Positions 31,253 to 40,500 of a DNA stretch of 64,000 nucleotides are shown in pieces. Under the pieces are notes generated by a model. The model did no database searches. It saw nothing but the letters and a program-made list of their open reading frames with translations, and was not told the origin of the DNA. The translations under genes and the position numbers were made by a program. Numbering within the stretch: position 1 is the stretch's first letter; every line of letters begins with the position of its first letter. The stretch is from Pseudomonas sp. S04. GTDB taxonomy: Bacteria > Pseudomonadota > Gammaproteobacteria > Pseudomonadales > Pseudomonadaceae. The DNA lies in contig NZ_CP019427.1 of the NCBI RefSeq assembly GCF_009834545.1, forward strand, positions 1,837,001 through 1,901,000, read 5' to 3'.

Positions 31253-34200
31253 ATGAGGTCCATGGGAAGGTACCTGGGCGCGCTCGGCGTCGTGCTCCTG
31301 TCGCTCGCGAGCAGTCTGCTGGCGGCCGAGCCCTTGACCTACAAACTGCTGGGGCGCTCCACGGTCGAGGGTTACCAGGTCGAACTCGACGACAGCGACC
31401 GGCAGTGGTTGCACAAGCAGGGCACGCTGGTGCTCGGGGCATCGGAGCCTGAGTACCCACCGTTCGGAATCACCAGCAATGGCCGCGATTATGAAGGCAT
31501 CACCGCCGACTATGCGCACCTGCTCGGGCAATTGCTGGGAGTCGAGGTCAAGGTCCGCAGCTACGGCTCGCGGGGCGAAGTGATCGCGGCACTCAAGGCG
31601 CGCCAGATCGATTTTCTTGGCACCTCCAACGGCTTCGAGGTCGCCGACCCGCAGGTGGTGCTGTCCAACGCCTATGCCGATGACCAGCCGACCCTGGTCA
31701 GCCGGATCGATGCTCCCCGGGAAGTCACCCCGGACCTGGCGGGCAAGCGCCTGGCCATGGTCTATTACTACCTGCCTCCCGACCAGGTGCAGGCCTTCTA
31801 CCCCAAGGCGCAGTTGCAACTGTACCCCTCGACCCTGAGTGCGATAGGTGCGGTCGCGTTTGGCCAGGCGGATGTCTACATCGGCGACGCCATCGGCGCC
31901 AACTACCTGATTCTGAAAAACTACCTGAACAACGTTCAGTTGGTCGATTTCTCGCGCATGGAGGTCAACGATTTTTCCTTCGCCCTGGCCCGGAACAACC
32001 CGCGTTTGCTACGCCTGATCAATGCCGCATTGGCCGCTATACCCGCGGAAGAACGGCAGACCATCCTGCGGCGTTGGAATGCCGGCAGCGCCAGTCTCTC
32101 GGGGAAAAATCGCGTGCAATTCACGGCCAGCGAACAGCGCTGGATGGACGCTCACCCCCGGGTGCGGGTGGCCGTCGACAGCAGCTTTGTACCGCTGTCG
32201 TTCTACAGCAGCGAGGGTGAGTTTCGTGGGGTAACGGCTGATCTGCTGGCCAAGATCAGCCTGCGCAGCGGCTTGAAATTCGACATTCAACGAGGCTTTG
32301 CCGTGCCTGAGCTGGTCCAGCGGATCGAGTCGGGCCAGGCCGATCTGCTGGTGTCCCTGACCGCGAGTGCCGAGCGAGAAGGCAAGCTGCGCTTCACCCG
32401 TCCTTATCTCAATACCCCCTACGTGCTGGTCAGCCGCGCGACCGACAACGCGGCGGCGACCCTGGATGAACTGGATGGTCGGCGCTTGGTCCTGACCCAG
32501 GGCAGCGCCGTCAAGGACATGATTGCCGCGCGTTATCCGGGCATTCAGCTGCTCGAGGCAGACAACGCCCTGAAGGCCATGGCGATGGTGGCCAGCGGCG
32601 AAGTGGATGCTGCGGTCAGTGCGTTGATTACCGCGCGCTACATGATTTCCTGGCAGTACCGCGACCAATTGCAGATCACCAGTACCGTCGGCACGTCTGC
32701 GGCTTATATGGCCTTTGCCACCGGGCGCGAGGCGCGGGAGCTGCATTCGATCCTGGACAAGACCATGTTCAGCATCCCCCCGGAAGAAATGGACGAACTG
32801 ACCAATCGCTGGCGCAGCGAGGTGGTGGTCGATGACAGTTACTGGCTGCGCTACCGTTCGACGATCATCCAGGGTTTTGCCATTGCCGGCCTGCTGTTGG
32901 TGGTGGCGCTGGTATGGATCGGCTACCTGCGCCGCCTGATTCACAAACGCGAGCAGGCCGAACAGGCGCTCGGCGATCAACTGGAGTTTATGCGCGTGTT
33001 GATCGACGGTACGCCGCACCCGATCTATGTGCGCGATCGCCAGGGTTGCCTGATGGTCTGTAACAACGCCTATTTGCAGGTGTTCGGGGTTGAGCGCGAG
33101 TCGGTCGTCGGCAAGACCGTGATCACCGGCAAGCTCAAGAGCGTGGTCGAAGCCAGGGTTTTCCACGAAGAGTATCTGCAGGTGATGGCGCAGGGGTTGC
33201 CGCGGGTGCTCGATCGGCAGTTGACCCTGTCGGCCACGGATGTGCGCACCATCTATCACTGGATGCTGCCCTACCGGGGCAGCGCCGGCCAGGTCAAAGG
33301 CATTATCGGTGGCTGGATCGACGTCAGCGAGCGCCAGCAATTGCTGGAACAGTTGCGCGAAGCCAAGGACGAGGCCGACGCGGCCAATCGGGCCAAGACC
33401 ACCTTCCTCGCGACCATGAGCCACGAGATCCGCACCCCGATGAACGCGGTGATCGGCATGCTCGAGCTGGCGATGAAAAAGGCCGAGCAAGGGATCATGG
33501 ACCGCTTTGCCGTCGAGGTGGCCTCAGGCGCGGCGCGAGGCCTGCTGGAGTTGATCGGCGACATCCTCGACATCTCGCGTATCGAGTCCGGGCACCTGTC
33601 GCTGGCGCCCGAGCGCGCCAATCTGCGCGCCCTGGTGGAGTCGGGTGCACGGATTTTCGAAGGACTGGCCCGTCAGAAGCAGTTGCACCTGCACCTGGAG
33701 GTGGATGCCGCCGCCAACCAGGATGTGCTGGTCGACCCGCTGCGCTTCAAGCAAATCATTTCCAACCTGCTGAGCAATGCCATCAAGTTCACTGAAAAGG
33801 GCCAGGTGCGCCTGCGGGTGCAGGTCACGCCGGGTGGTGACGGCCAGGGGCTGACGGTGCTCGTACGGGTGGAAGATTCCGGCAGCGGGATTTGCCTGGC
33901 AGACCAGCAACGCCTGTTCAGTCCCTTCAGCCAGGCCAGCAACAACCTGCAGTCGGCGCGCAGCGGCTCCGGCCTGGGCTTGATGATCAGTCGCACGCTG
34001 TGCGAGATGATGGGCGGCACGCTGCAACTGTCCAGTGTACTGGGCCAAGGCACGCAGATTGAGGTGGGCCTGCACTTGCCAGTTCTCGAACCCCTGGCTA
34101 CCGCCCTTGAGGACAAGGAAGCGCCCGCGGCGCAGGGCCAGGAGCTGAATATCCTGGTGATTGATGACTACCCGGCCAATCGCCTGTTGTTGTCCCAGCA

Positions 34201-34888
34201 ACTGACTTACCTGGGGCATCGGGTCAAGGAAGCGCAGGACGGCGCCCACGGCTTGTGTGTCTGGCGCAGTCAGCATTTCGATGTGGTCATCACCGACTGC
34301 AACATGCCACTGATGAACGGCTATGAACTGACCCAGGCGATTCGTGCCGAAGAGCGCGCCAGGGGCATTGAGCCCGGTCTGATCCTGGGCTTCACGGCCA
34401 ACGCGCAGCCGGAGGAAAAAGTCCGTTGCCGCGAGGCCGGGATGGATGGCTGCCTGTTCAAGCCCATCAGCCTGCGGGACTTGAGTGCGTGCCTGGCGTC
34501 CGTGGCCCCGGATACCTTGCCCGTCCCGACCCTCGAGGAGCGTCGCGAGCCCACCGATGCCATCGACCTGGACAACCTCGAACAACTGACCCGCGGTGAC
34601 CGCACGGTTATCCGCAACCTGCTCGGGGACCTGGCCAGCAGCAACGAAGAGGACATGTCGCGGCTACTGAAGTTGTTCAGCCGTCATGATGTCAACGGTT
34701 TGGCAGACCTGGCGCACCGGGTAAAGGGCGGGGCGCGGATCATCAAGGCGCAAGGGCTGATTCACTGTTGTGAGCGTCTGGAGGCGGCCTGCGAGGAGTT
34801 CGATGAGGCGCAACTGACGGCTGCGGTAGATGCATTGCAGCAGGCCATGGAGCGCCTGGGCGAAACCCTGGAACAACAGGTGGGCTGA
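31253..34888 (+). CDS. rocS1: BvgS-type hybrid sensor kinase with PAS (RocS1-like)
   Basis: A 1211-residue unorthodox phosphorelay kinase, close to the 1.2-kb-residue size known for RocS1. Signal sequence, two periplasmic Venus-flytrap domains (about 45-265 and 285-505), a transmembrane helix (about 540-560), PAS domain (about 575-690), HisKA with His724 (TMSHEIRTPMNAV), HATPase (about 810-935, ISNLLSNAIKFTEKG), receiver with Asp1015 (VITDCNMPLMNG) and C-terminal HPt with His1155 (LAHRVKGGARI). All relay residues are present. It probably phosphorylates the adjacent LuxR regulator and competes with RocR for phosphate. An alternative start is the ATG at 31262. Confidence 0.88.
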   Translation: MRSMGRYLGALGVVLLSLASSLLAAEPLTYKLLGRSTVEGYQVELDDSDRQWLHKQGTLVLGASEPEYPPFGITSNGRDYEGITADYAHLLGQLLGVEVKVRSYGSRGEVIAALKARQIDFLGTSNGFEVADPQVVLSNAYADDQPTLVSRIDAPREVTPDLAGKRLAMVYYYLPPDQVQAFYPKAQLQLYPSTLSAIGAVAFGQADVYIGDAIGANYLILKNYLNNVQLVDFSRMEVNDFSFALARNNPRLLRLINAALAAIPAEERQTILRRWNAGSASLSGKNRVQFTASEQRWMDAHPRVRVAVDSSFVPLSFYSSEGEFRGVTADLLAKISLRSGLKFDIQRGFAVPELVQRIESGQADLLVSLTASAEREGKLRFTRPYLNTPYVLVSRATDNAAATLDELDGRRLVLTQGSAVKDMIAARYPGIQLLEADNALKAMAMVASGEVDAAVSALITARYMISWQYRDQLQITSTVGTSAAYMAFATGREARELHSILDKTMFSIPPEEMDELTNRWRSEVVVDDSYWLRYRSTIIQGFAIAGLLLVVALVWIGYLRRLIHKREQAEQALGDQLEFMRVLIDGTPHPIYVRDRQGCLMVCNNAYLQVFGVERESVVGKTVITGKLKSVVEARVFHEEYLQVMAQGLPRVLDRQLTLSATDVRTIYHWMLPYRGSAGQVKGIIGGWIDVSERQQLLEQLREAKDEADAANRAKTTFLATMSHEIRTPMNAVIGMLELAMKKAEQGIMDRFAVEVASGAARGLLELIGDILDISRIESGHLSLAPERANLRALVESGARIFEGLARQKQLHLHLEVDAAANQDVLVDPLRFKQIISNLLSNAIKFTEKGQVRLRVQVTPGGDGQGLTVLVRVEDSGSGICLADQQRLFSPFSQASNNLQSARSGSGLGLMISRTLCEMMGGTLQLSSVLGQGTQIEVGLHLPVLEPLATALEDKEAPAAQGQELNILVIDDYPANRLLLSQQLTYLGHRVKEAQDGAHGLCVWRSQHFDVVITDCNMPLMNGYELTQAIRAEERARGIEPGLILGFTANAQPEEKVRCREAGMDGCLFKPISLRDLSACLASVAPDTLPVPTLEERREPTDAIDLDNLEQLTRGDRTVIRNLLGDLASSNEEDMSRLLKLFSRHDVNGLADLAHRVKGGARIIKAQGLIHCCERLEAACEEFDEAQLTAAVDALQQAMERLGETLEQQVG

Positions 34889-34940
34889 GCGGCAAGGGGG
34901 GGCAGCGCGATTGCGAGGGCAAATGGGTAACTCTGGGAAA

Positions 34941-34982
34941 ATTCCTACAAGTTTTAGGACGTTTCCTAATTAAGTTCAGGAA
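34941..34982. promoter_or_regulatory. Paired TTCCTA/TAGGA inverted repeats before rocR
   Basis: ATTCCTA (34941-34947) with TAGGA (34955-34959), then TTTCCTA (34962-34968) with TTCAGGAA (34975-34982). The two left half-sites are 21 bases apart, two helical turns. The heptads fit the BvgA half-site (T/A)TTC(C/T)TA and resemble the EvgA box, and the neighbouring regulators are of that family, so this is a likely autoregulatory operator for the gene at 35030. Confidence 0.6.
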
Positions 34983-35029
34983 GCGGGCGGTGATAATCAG
35001 GAATCTTTTTTACGCAACGGGCCGCCCAA

Positions 35030-36232
35030 ATGATACTGCCGATCAGGGTTCTGGTACTTGAGGATCACCCCTTTGTCCGCGCTGTAGCGGTCAAGATACT
35101 CACGCAATTGGGCTGCGAGGCGGTATTCCAGGCCAGTGATGGCGAGCAGGCGCTGGCGGTCCTGGATGAAGTAGGTGCCGTGGACATTGCCCTGTGCGAC
35201 CTGTGCATGGAGGGCATGGATGGTCTGGAGTTCTTCCGTCAGGTCGGACAGTGCGGGTTGGTCGGCTCGATCATCATCAGCAGCTCGCTGTCGGCGGACC
35301 TGCGCCGCGCGGTGCGGCAGATCGTGGCGTTGTCGGGGCTCAGGCTGCTGGGGGATGTCGGTAAACCCTTGCATCCGCAGGCGCTGGGCCAGTTGCTGGA
35401 AAAACACCTGATCAGTCCCCGCGAAGAGCGAGTGCCACAGCCAGCACCGCCGCCAGTCTGTGCCAACGAAGTGCGCCACGCCCTGCACGATGGTCAGTTC
35501 CAACCCTACTACCAGCCTAAAGTCGACCTGTTGAGCGGCGCGGTCTGTGGCGTGGAAGTGCTGGTGCGCTGGAATCACCCGTTTCGTGGGCTGCTGTCGC
35601 CCGTAGCGTTCCTGCCGGAGCTTGAGCGTGCCGGCTTGCTGGATTCGCTGTTGTTCACCCAGATCGACCAGGCCCTGACCCTGCAACGCCAGGCGCGTGA
35701 GCAGGGCTTTGCGGTCAACGTTGCGTTCAACCTGCACGCCCAGCAATTGGCCAATCCACAACTGGTCCCCACCATCCGCGGCATTCTTGCGCTGCAGGGC
35801 ACGCCAGGCTCGAGCCTGACCTTCGAACTGACCGAAAGCGGCCTGCTGGAAGCCCCGGCTACCAGCCTTGAGAGCCTGGTGCGCTTGCGCATGATGGGCT
35901 GCCAGCTGTCGATCGATGACTTCGGTGCCGGCTTTTCCTCGTTGCAGCGCCTGTGCCAACTGCCGTTCAACGAGATCAAGCTGGACGCCGAGTTCGTCCG
36001 CACCTTTGAGGATCAGCCGCGTTGCCGGGCAGTGATCAGCAGCACCCTGGCCCTGGGGGAGGCCTTGGGCATGTCGGTGGTGATCGAAGGGGTCGAGACC
36101 GAGCAGCAGCGCCAGCAGTTGCTTGATTTGGGCTGTACCCAGGCCCAGGGCTATCTGTTTGCCCGCCCCATGAACGGCCCCGATCTGTTGCGCTGGCTGC
36201 AGGCGTCTGCGCTCGGGCAACAAAAAACCTGA
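35030..36232 (+). CDS. rocR: REC-EAL c-di-GMP phosphodiesterase response regulator (RocR)
   Basis: A 400-residue protein with N-terminal receiver (Asp57 phospho-acceptor in LCDLCMEG) and C-terminal EAL domain. All catalytic residues are present: Glu176 (the motif reads EVL, as in RocR), Asn234, Glu266, Asp296, Asp297, Lys317, Glu353 and Gln373, plus loop-6 Glu269. These positions are uniformly one higher than the published P. aeruginosa RocR numbering as I recall it (E175, N233, E265, E268, D295, D296, K316, E352, Q372), strong evidence for orthology. It hydrolyses c-di-GMP to pGpG and in the Roc system antagonises RocA1-dependent fimbrial expression. The ribosome binding site is weak. Confidence 0.9.
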   Translation: MILPIRVLVLEDHPFVRAVAVKILTQLGCEAVFQASDGEQALAVLDEVGAVDIALCDLCMEGMDGLEFFRQVGQCGLVGSIIISSSLSADLRRAVRQIVALSGLRLLGDVGKPLHPQALGQLLEKHLISPREERVPQPAPPPVCANEVRHALHDGQFQPYYQPKVDLLSGAVCGVEVLVRWNHPFRGLLSPVAFLPELERAGLLDSLLFTQIDQALTLQRQAREQGFAVNVAFNLHAQQLANPQLVPTIRGILALQGTPGSSLTFELTESGLLEAPATSLESLVRLRMMGCQLSIDDFGAGFSSLQRLCQLPFNEIKLDAEFVRTFEDQPRCRAVISSTLALGEALGMSVVIEGVETEQQRQQLLDLGCTQAQGYLFARPMNGPDLLRWLQASALGQQKT

Positions 36233-36246
36233 TCGAGAATGGAACT

Positions 36247-36274
36247 GTTTCTTTAGGAATAGTCCTACAGAAAC
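36247..36274. promoter_or_regulatory. 28-base near-perfect palindrome containing TAGGA/TCCTA
   Basis: Arms GTTTCT-TTAGGA (36247-36258) and TCCTAC-AGAAAC (36263-36274) flank ATAG; only one base pair is mismatched. It carries the same TAGGA/TCCTA core as the operator before rocR but in the opposite order, 84 bases upstream of the pseudo-receiver gene. It is AT-rich with no T tail, so an operator is more likely than a terminator. Confidence 0.6.
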
Positions 36275-36357
36275 GTCGCGATGTTGCGCTTAGTCTTGCA
36301 GCCTCTTGAAAGGGCTGGTTAAAGACCGGTCGCATTGTCTTTGCAGAGTTAGTCACC

Positions 36358-36792
36358 ATGCCAAATAAAGCCTTACGCATCCTGATCGCCGATGAGCAGC
36401 ATTTTCATCGCATGAAAATCGAACGTGGCCTGAACCAGCTCGGTTACTACCGGATTGCTCCCGTGCACTCGCTCGAAGAACTGCTGATTGTGGTGGAGTA
36501 CGGCTGCGAGCCCTTTGACCTGGTCATCCTCAATGCCAACCTGGCCACCGAAGGCGGGCTGGACCCGTTGGGTTTGTGCCAGGACAACCTGCAGATCCGT
36601 CATGCCTTGATCTACGATGCCGAGCAGGCCGGGCTGCCCGCCCTGTATGCCGTTGCACAGCGCAAGGTGCGGCTCCACCAGGCCCGTCTACCCGACCAGG
36701 AAACCCTGGAGAGCCTGATGCGGCGGGTCGATACACCTATTCCACTGTCCGAGCGTGGACATGGCTGGCCGCGTGACAGTTTGCGCGCCTGA
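36358..36792 (+). CDS. Degenerate receiver-domain protein (no phospho-acceptor Asp)
   Basis: A 144-residue protein with a single CheY-like fold. The acidic pair is kept (Asp12/Glu13 in IADEQ), but the phospho-acceptor position is Asn59 (DLVILNANLA where receivers have VLD), the switch Ser/Thr is replaced (HALIYDAEQ) and the conserved Lys is missing (HQARLPDQETL). It should not be phosphorylated and may act by protein contact with a sensor kinase, HPt domain or RocR-like partner. A similar stand-alone receiver is not part of the classical Roc set as I know it. It sits between rocR and a second regulator-kinase pair. Confidence 0.8.
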   Translation: MPNKALRILIADEQHFHRMKIERGLNQLGYYRIAPVHSLEELLIVVEYGCEPFDLVILNANLATEGGLDPLGLCQDNLQIRHALIYDAEQAGLPALYAVAQRKVRLHQARLPDQETLESLMRRVDTPIPLSERGHGWPRDSLRA

Positions 36793-36805
36793 ATAGCCTT
36801 GAACT

Positions 36806-36847
36806 GGACTACCGTTCGTCGGAACTGTCAGATCTGACAGGTAGTCC
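36806..36847. promoter_or_regulatory. Nested palindromes before the second LuxR-type regulator
   Basis: A perfect 16-base palindrome CTGTCAGATCTGACAG (36825-36840) is enclosed by an 8-base inverted repeat GGACTACC (36806-36813) / GGTAGTCC (36840-36847). It is about 80 bases upstream of the start at 36928 and differs from the TTCCTA-type sites nearby. Confidence 0.55.
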
Positions 36848-36927
36848 GGGCGTCATCCCCCGTGCAATAGTCTTGGCGCAGCCGTAGCGCCTGCGTTGGC
36901 GCACGCCGTGTACATCAGGAACTATCC

Positions 36928-37575
36928 ATGAGCTCACTGTTGATCATCGATGATCATCCGGTAATTCGTGCCGCTCTGAAAATGATGCTTGGAGCCCTCA
37001 AGGACGCCCGCGACCGGCCGGTCTTCACGACCATCCTGGAGGCTTCCAGCGGGATTGAGGCCCTGCAGATGATTCATCAGCACGCGCCCTCGCTGCTGGT
37101 GCTCGACCTCAATATGCCAGGGCTCAGCGGGCTGGACTTTCTCAGTCGCCTGCAGCGTGAACAGATCCCTACGCGGGCGGTGGTGTTCACCGCCAACGAA
37201 CCGCGGTTTTACATGGAGCGCTGCACCCGGGTCGGTGCCATGGGCTTCGTCGAAAAAACCAACGACCTGCAGGAGCTGCGCAAAGCTGTTCAAGCGCTGC
37301 TCAGTGGCTACACCTATTTCCCCCGGCTGGATACCAGCACGGTCAATCTCAGCAGCGTGCAACTCGACGAGCAGAAGATGATCGACACGCTCTCGGACCG
37401 CGAGCTGAGCATTTTCCAGGCGCTCGCCCGTGGTGTTAGCAACAAGGAAATCGCCGAGCGCCTGCACCTGAGCCACAAGACAGTCAGCACCTACAAGACC
37501 CGCCTGATCGATAAACTCAACGTGAAATCCCTGGTCCACTTGAGGGATTTTGCCCAGCGCAATCATCTGATCTGA
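36928..37575 (+). CDS. LuxR-type response regulator (second RocA/EvgA-like)
   Basis: A 215-residue response regulator paralogous to the one at 30626: phospho-acceptor Asp60 (LVLDLNMPGLSG), Lys in GFVEKTNDL, and a C-terminal helix-turn-helix LSDRELSIFQALARGVSNKEIAERLHLSHKTVSTYKTRLIDKLNV nearly identical to its paralogue in the recognition helix. It probably binds related sites. The kinase gene follows after 12 bases. RocA2-like by arrangement with a PAS-less kinase, but I assign no symbol. Confidence 0.88.
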   Translation: MSSLLIIDDHPVIRAALKMMLGALKDARDRPVFTTILEASSGIEALQMIHQHAPSLLVLDLNMPGLSGLDFLSRLQREQIPTRAVVFTANEPRFYMERCTRVGAMGFVEKTNDLQELRKAVQALLSGYTYFPRLDTSTVNLSSVQLDEQKMIDTLSDRELSIFQALARGVSNKEIAERLHLSHKTVSTYKTRLIDKLNVKSLVHLRDFAQRNHLI

Positions 37576-37587
37576 AGGGCCATCGAC

Positions 37588-40500
37588 ATGCGCGCCTGGC
37601 TGCTGCTGTTGACGTTGCTCAACCTGTGGTGGTCGGCGAACAGCCCTGCCGCCGGACCGCAACCCTTGCAGTTGTTGGGGCGCTCGAGTGTCGAAGGTTA
37701 TCGGGTCGAGCTCGCGGCAACCGACCGGCGCTGGCTGAGGACCCAGGGCCGTTTGCGGTTGGGCGCTTCGGCGCCGGATTACCCACCTTTCGAAAACACG
37801 ATCAATGGGGATAATTTCGAGGGTATCACCGCCGATTTTGCCGGGTTGATCGGCCAGTTGCTGCATATCCGGGTGGAAGTCCAACGCTACGATTCGCGTC
37901 AGGCGGTGATTGCCGCGCTCAAACGGGGCGAGGTCGATCTGCTGGGGGCGGCCAATGGTTTTGAAGCGGCCGACCCGCAGTTGGTGATGTCCCGCGCCTA
38001 TGCCGAGGATGCGCCCATCCTGGTGACCCGCCGGGGCGACAATGCGCGCCTGGCCCCCGATCTGGCGAACCTGCGGGTGGCGATGCTCGACCATTACCTG
38101 CCGCCGCAGACTATCCGGGCCGCTTATCCCAAGGCGCACCTGGAGTTGTATCACTCGACCTTGAACGCAGTCGGCGCGGTGGCGTTTGGCGGAGCGGATG
38201 TGTACCTGGGAGACTCCATCAGCGCCAGCTACCTGATCAACAACCACTACCTGAGCAACGTGCAACTGGCTCAATTCGCGCGGCTGGAAGTCAACCCGTT
38301 CGGCTTTGCCCTGAGTGTCGACAACCCGCGGTTGCGGCGCATCATCGACGCCGCGCTGGCGGCGATTCCCGAGCAGGAGCGCACCAGCATCCTGCGCCGC
38401 TGGAGCGCCGGCAGCAGTTTTGGCGACAACCAACAGGTGCAGTTGAGCGCGAGCGAGCAGCGATGGCTGGAGCAACACCCCCAGGTCAAGGTTGGCTTCC
38501 TGCGCAACTTCGCACCGCTGTCGTATGAGGACGAAAATGCACAATTTGCCGGGCTCGGCGCCCAGGTCCTGGACCGTATCAGCCTGCGTACCGGGCTGAA
38601 ATTCCAGGCGCTGGCGGGTGACTCCCTCGGTGGCCAGATCGCCCGGCTCCAGGCCGGCGAGCTGGACGTACTGGCCGGAATCACCCCGACCCTCGAACGC
38701 CAGGCCTTGCTGCGGTTCACTCGACCTTATCTGATCAACCCTTATGTATTGGTCTGCGCGATCGGCAACCAGCCCCCGGTCACGCTCAAGGATCTGGCGG
38801 GCAAGCGGGTGGCGGTGGTCAGCCGCAACCCGCAACGCGAGCTGATCCGCAGCCAGGCCGCCAACGTGCGCTTCATCGAGGTCGACAGTCCCGCCCAGGC
38901 GATGGCGCTGGTGGCCAGCGGCGGGGCGGAGGCGGCGTTGAATACCTTGATCAGCGCGCGCTACATCATTGCCCGGCAATACCGTGACCAGCTCCAGGTG
39001 GCCAGTACCGTGGGCGCCGAACCGGTGCACATCAGCTTTGCCACGCAGCGTGGGGCGGTTGAGTTGCAGTCGATCCTGAACAAGGCGTTGCTCAGTATTG
39101 CGCCGGAAGAAATGGACGAGTTGGCCAACCGCTGGCGCACTGGACAGCCGGTCAACGACAGCTATTGGGCGCGCTATCGCACCCCGATCATCCAAGGTTT
39201 TGTGGCCGCCAGCCTGTTGTTGCTGCTGGCGCTGGGCTGGATCACTTATCAGCGGCAGTTGATCCGCAAGCGGCAACTGTTGCTGGATCAAGTGCAGCAG
39301 GCCCGGGCCGACGCCGACGACGCCAACCGCGCCAAGAGCACCTTCCTGGCAACCATGAGCCATGAAATCCGCACGCCGATGAACGCGCTGATCGGCATGT
39401 TGGAGCTGGCGAGCAAAAGTGCCGAACAGGGGGTGACCGACCGCGTCGCGATCGAGGTCGCATCGAATGCCGCGCAGCACCTGCTGGAGCTGATTGGCGA
39501 CATTCTCGACATCTCGCGGATCGAGTCCGGGCATTTGACCCTGGTGCCGGAGCGGACCAACCTGCGACTGCTGGTGACATCGTTGAGTGCAGTTTTCGAA
39601 GGCCTGGCGCGGCAGAAAAACCTGGAGTGGCAGGTGGAACTGGACGTGCACTGCCAGCGTGATGTGTTGATCGACCCGATGCGTTTCAAACAGGTTCTGT
39701 CCAATCTGTTGAGCAACGCTATCAAGTTTACCCACGCCGGCTACATTCGCCTGAGGTTGCGGGTGGTATCAGGCAACATTGCCGGGCATGTGGTGGTCAA
39801 GGTGCTGATCGAGGACAGCGGAATCGGCATCAGCACCAATGACCAACAACGCCTGTTCAGCCCCTTCGTGCAGGCAGCCCAGGGCTCGCAGCACGGGCGC
39901 AGTGGCTCGGGCCTGGGCCTGGTGATCAGCCGCTCCTTGTGCGAAATGATGGCGGGGCAACTGCACCTGAGCAGTGTGCTGGGCAGTGGTACCCGGGTCG
40001 AAGTCACCCTCGACCTACCGACGCTGCCATCCTTGAGCGAGTTGCCGCCCGGCAGCGATGTGCCGACAGCGGAACCAGGGCGTTCGTTGAATGTGCTGGT
40101 GGTGGATGACTATCCGGCCAATCGCCAGTTGCTCGCCCAACAACTGAGCCACCTGGGGCATCAGGTACAGGTCGCCAACGATGGCGCGCAAGGGCTGCAA
40201 GCCTGGCGTGACCAGGCGTTCGACGTGGTCATCAGCGACTGCCACATGCCCGCGCTCAACGGTTATGAATTGGCGGCCGCGATCCGCGACGAAGAGCGTC
40301 GCCTGGGCTTGCCTTGCTGCCTGATCCTGGGCTTTACCGCCAACGCCCAACCCGAGGAAAAGATCCGTTGCCTGGAGGCCGGGATGGATGATTGCCTGTT
40401 CAAGCCCATTGGCCTGCGCGACCTCAGTGCCGCCCTTGCGCGGGGCGCACTCAACAGCGACGGGCCGTTGTCGCCTGTGTCAGTCGGTGATGCCGCGGCT

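Noticed and set aside
36934..39735. A 933-codon open frame on the minus strand
   Set aside because: It is antisense to the regulator and kinase genes with intact domains on the plus strand; the frame is a by-product of strong GC3 bias and has low-complexity, non-family composition.
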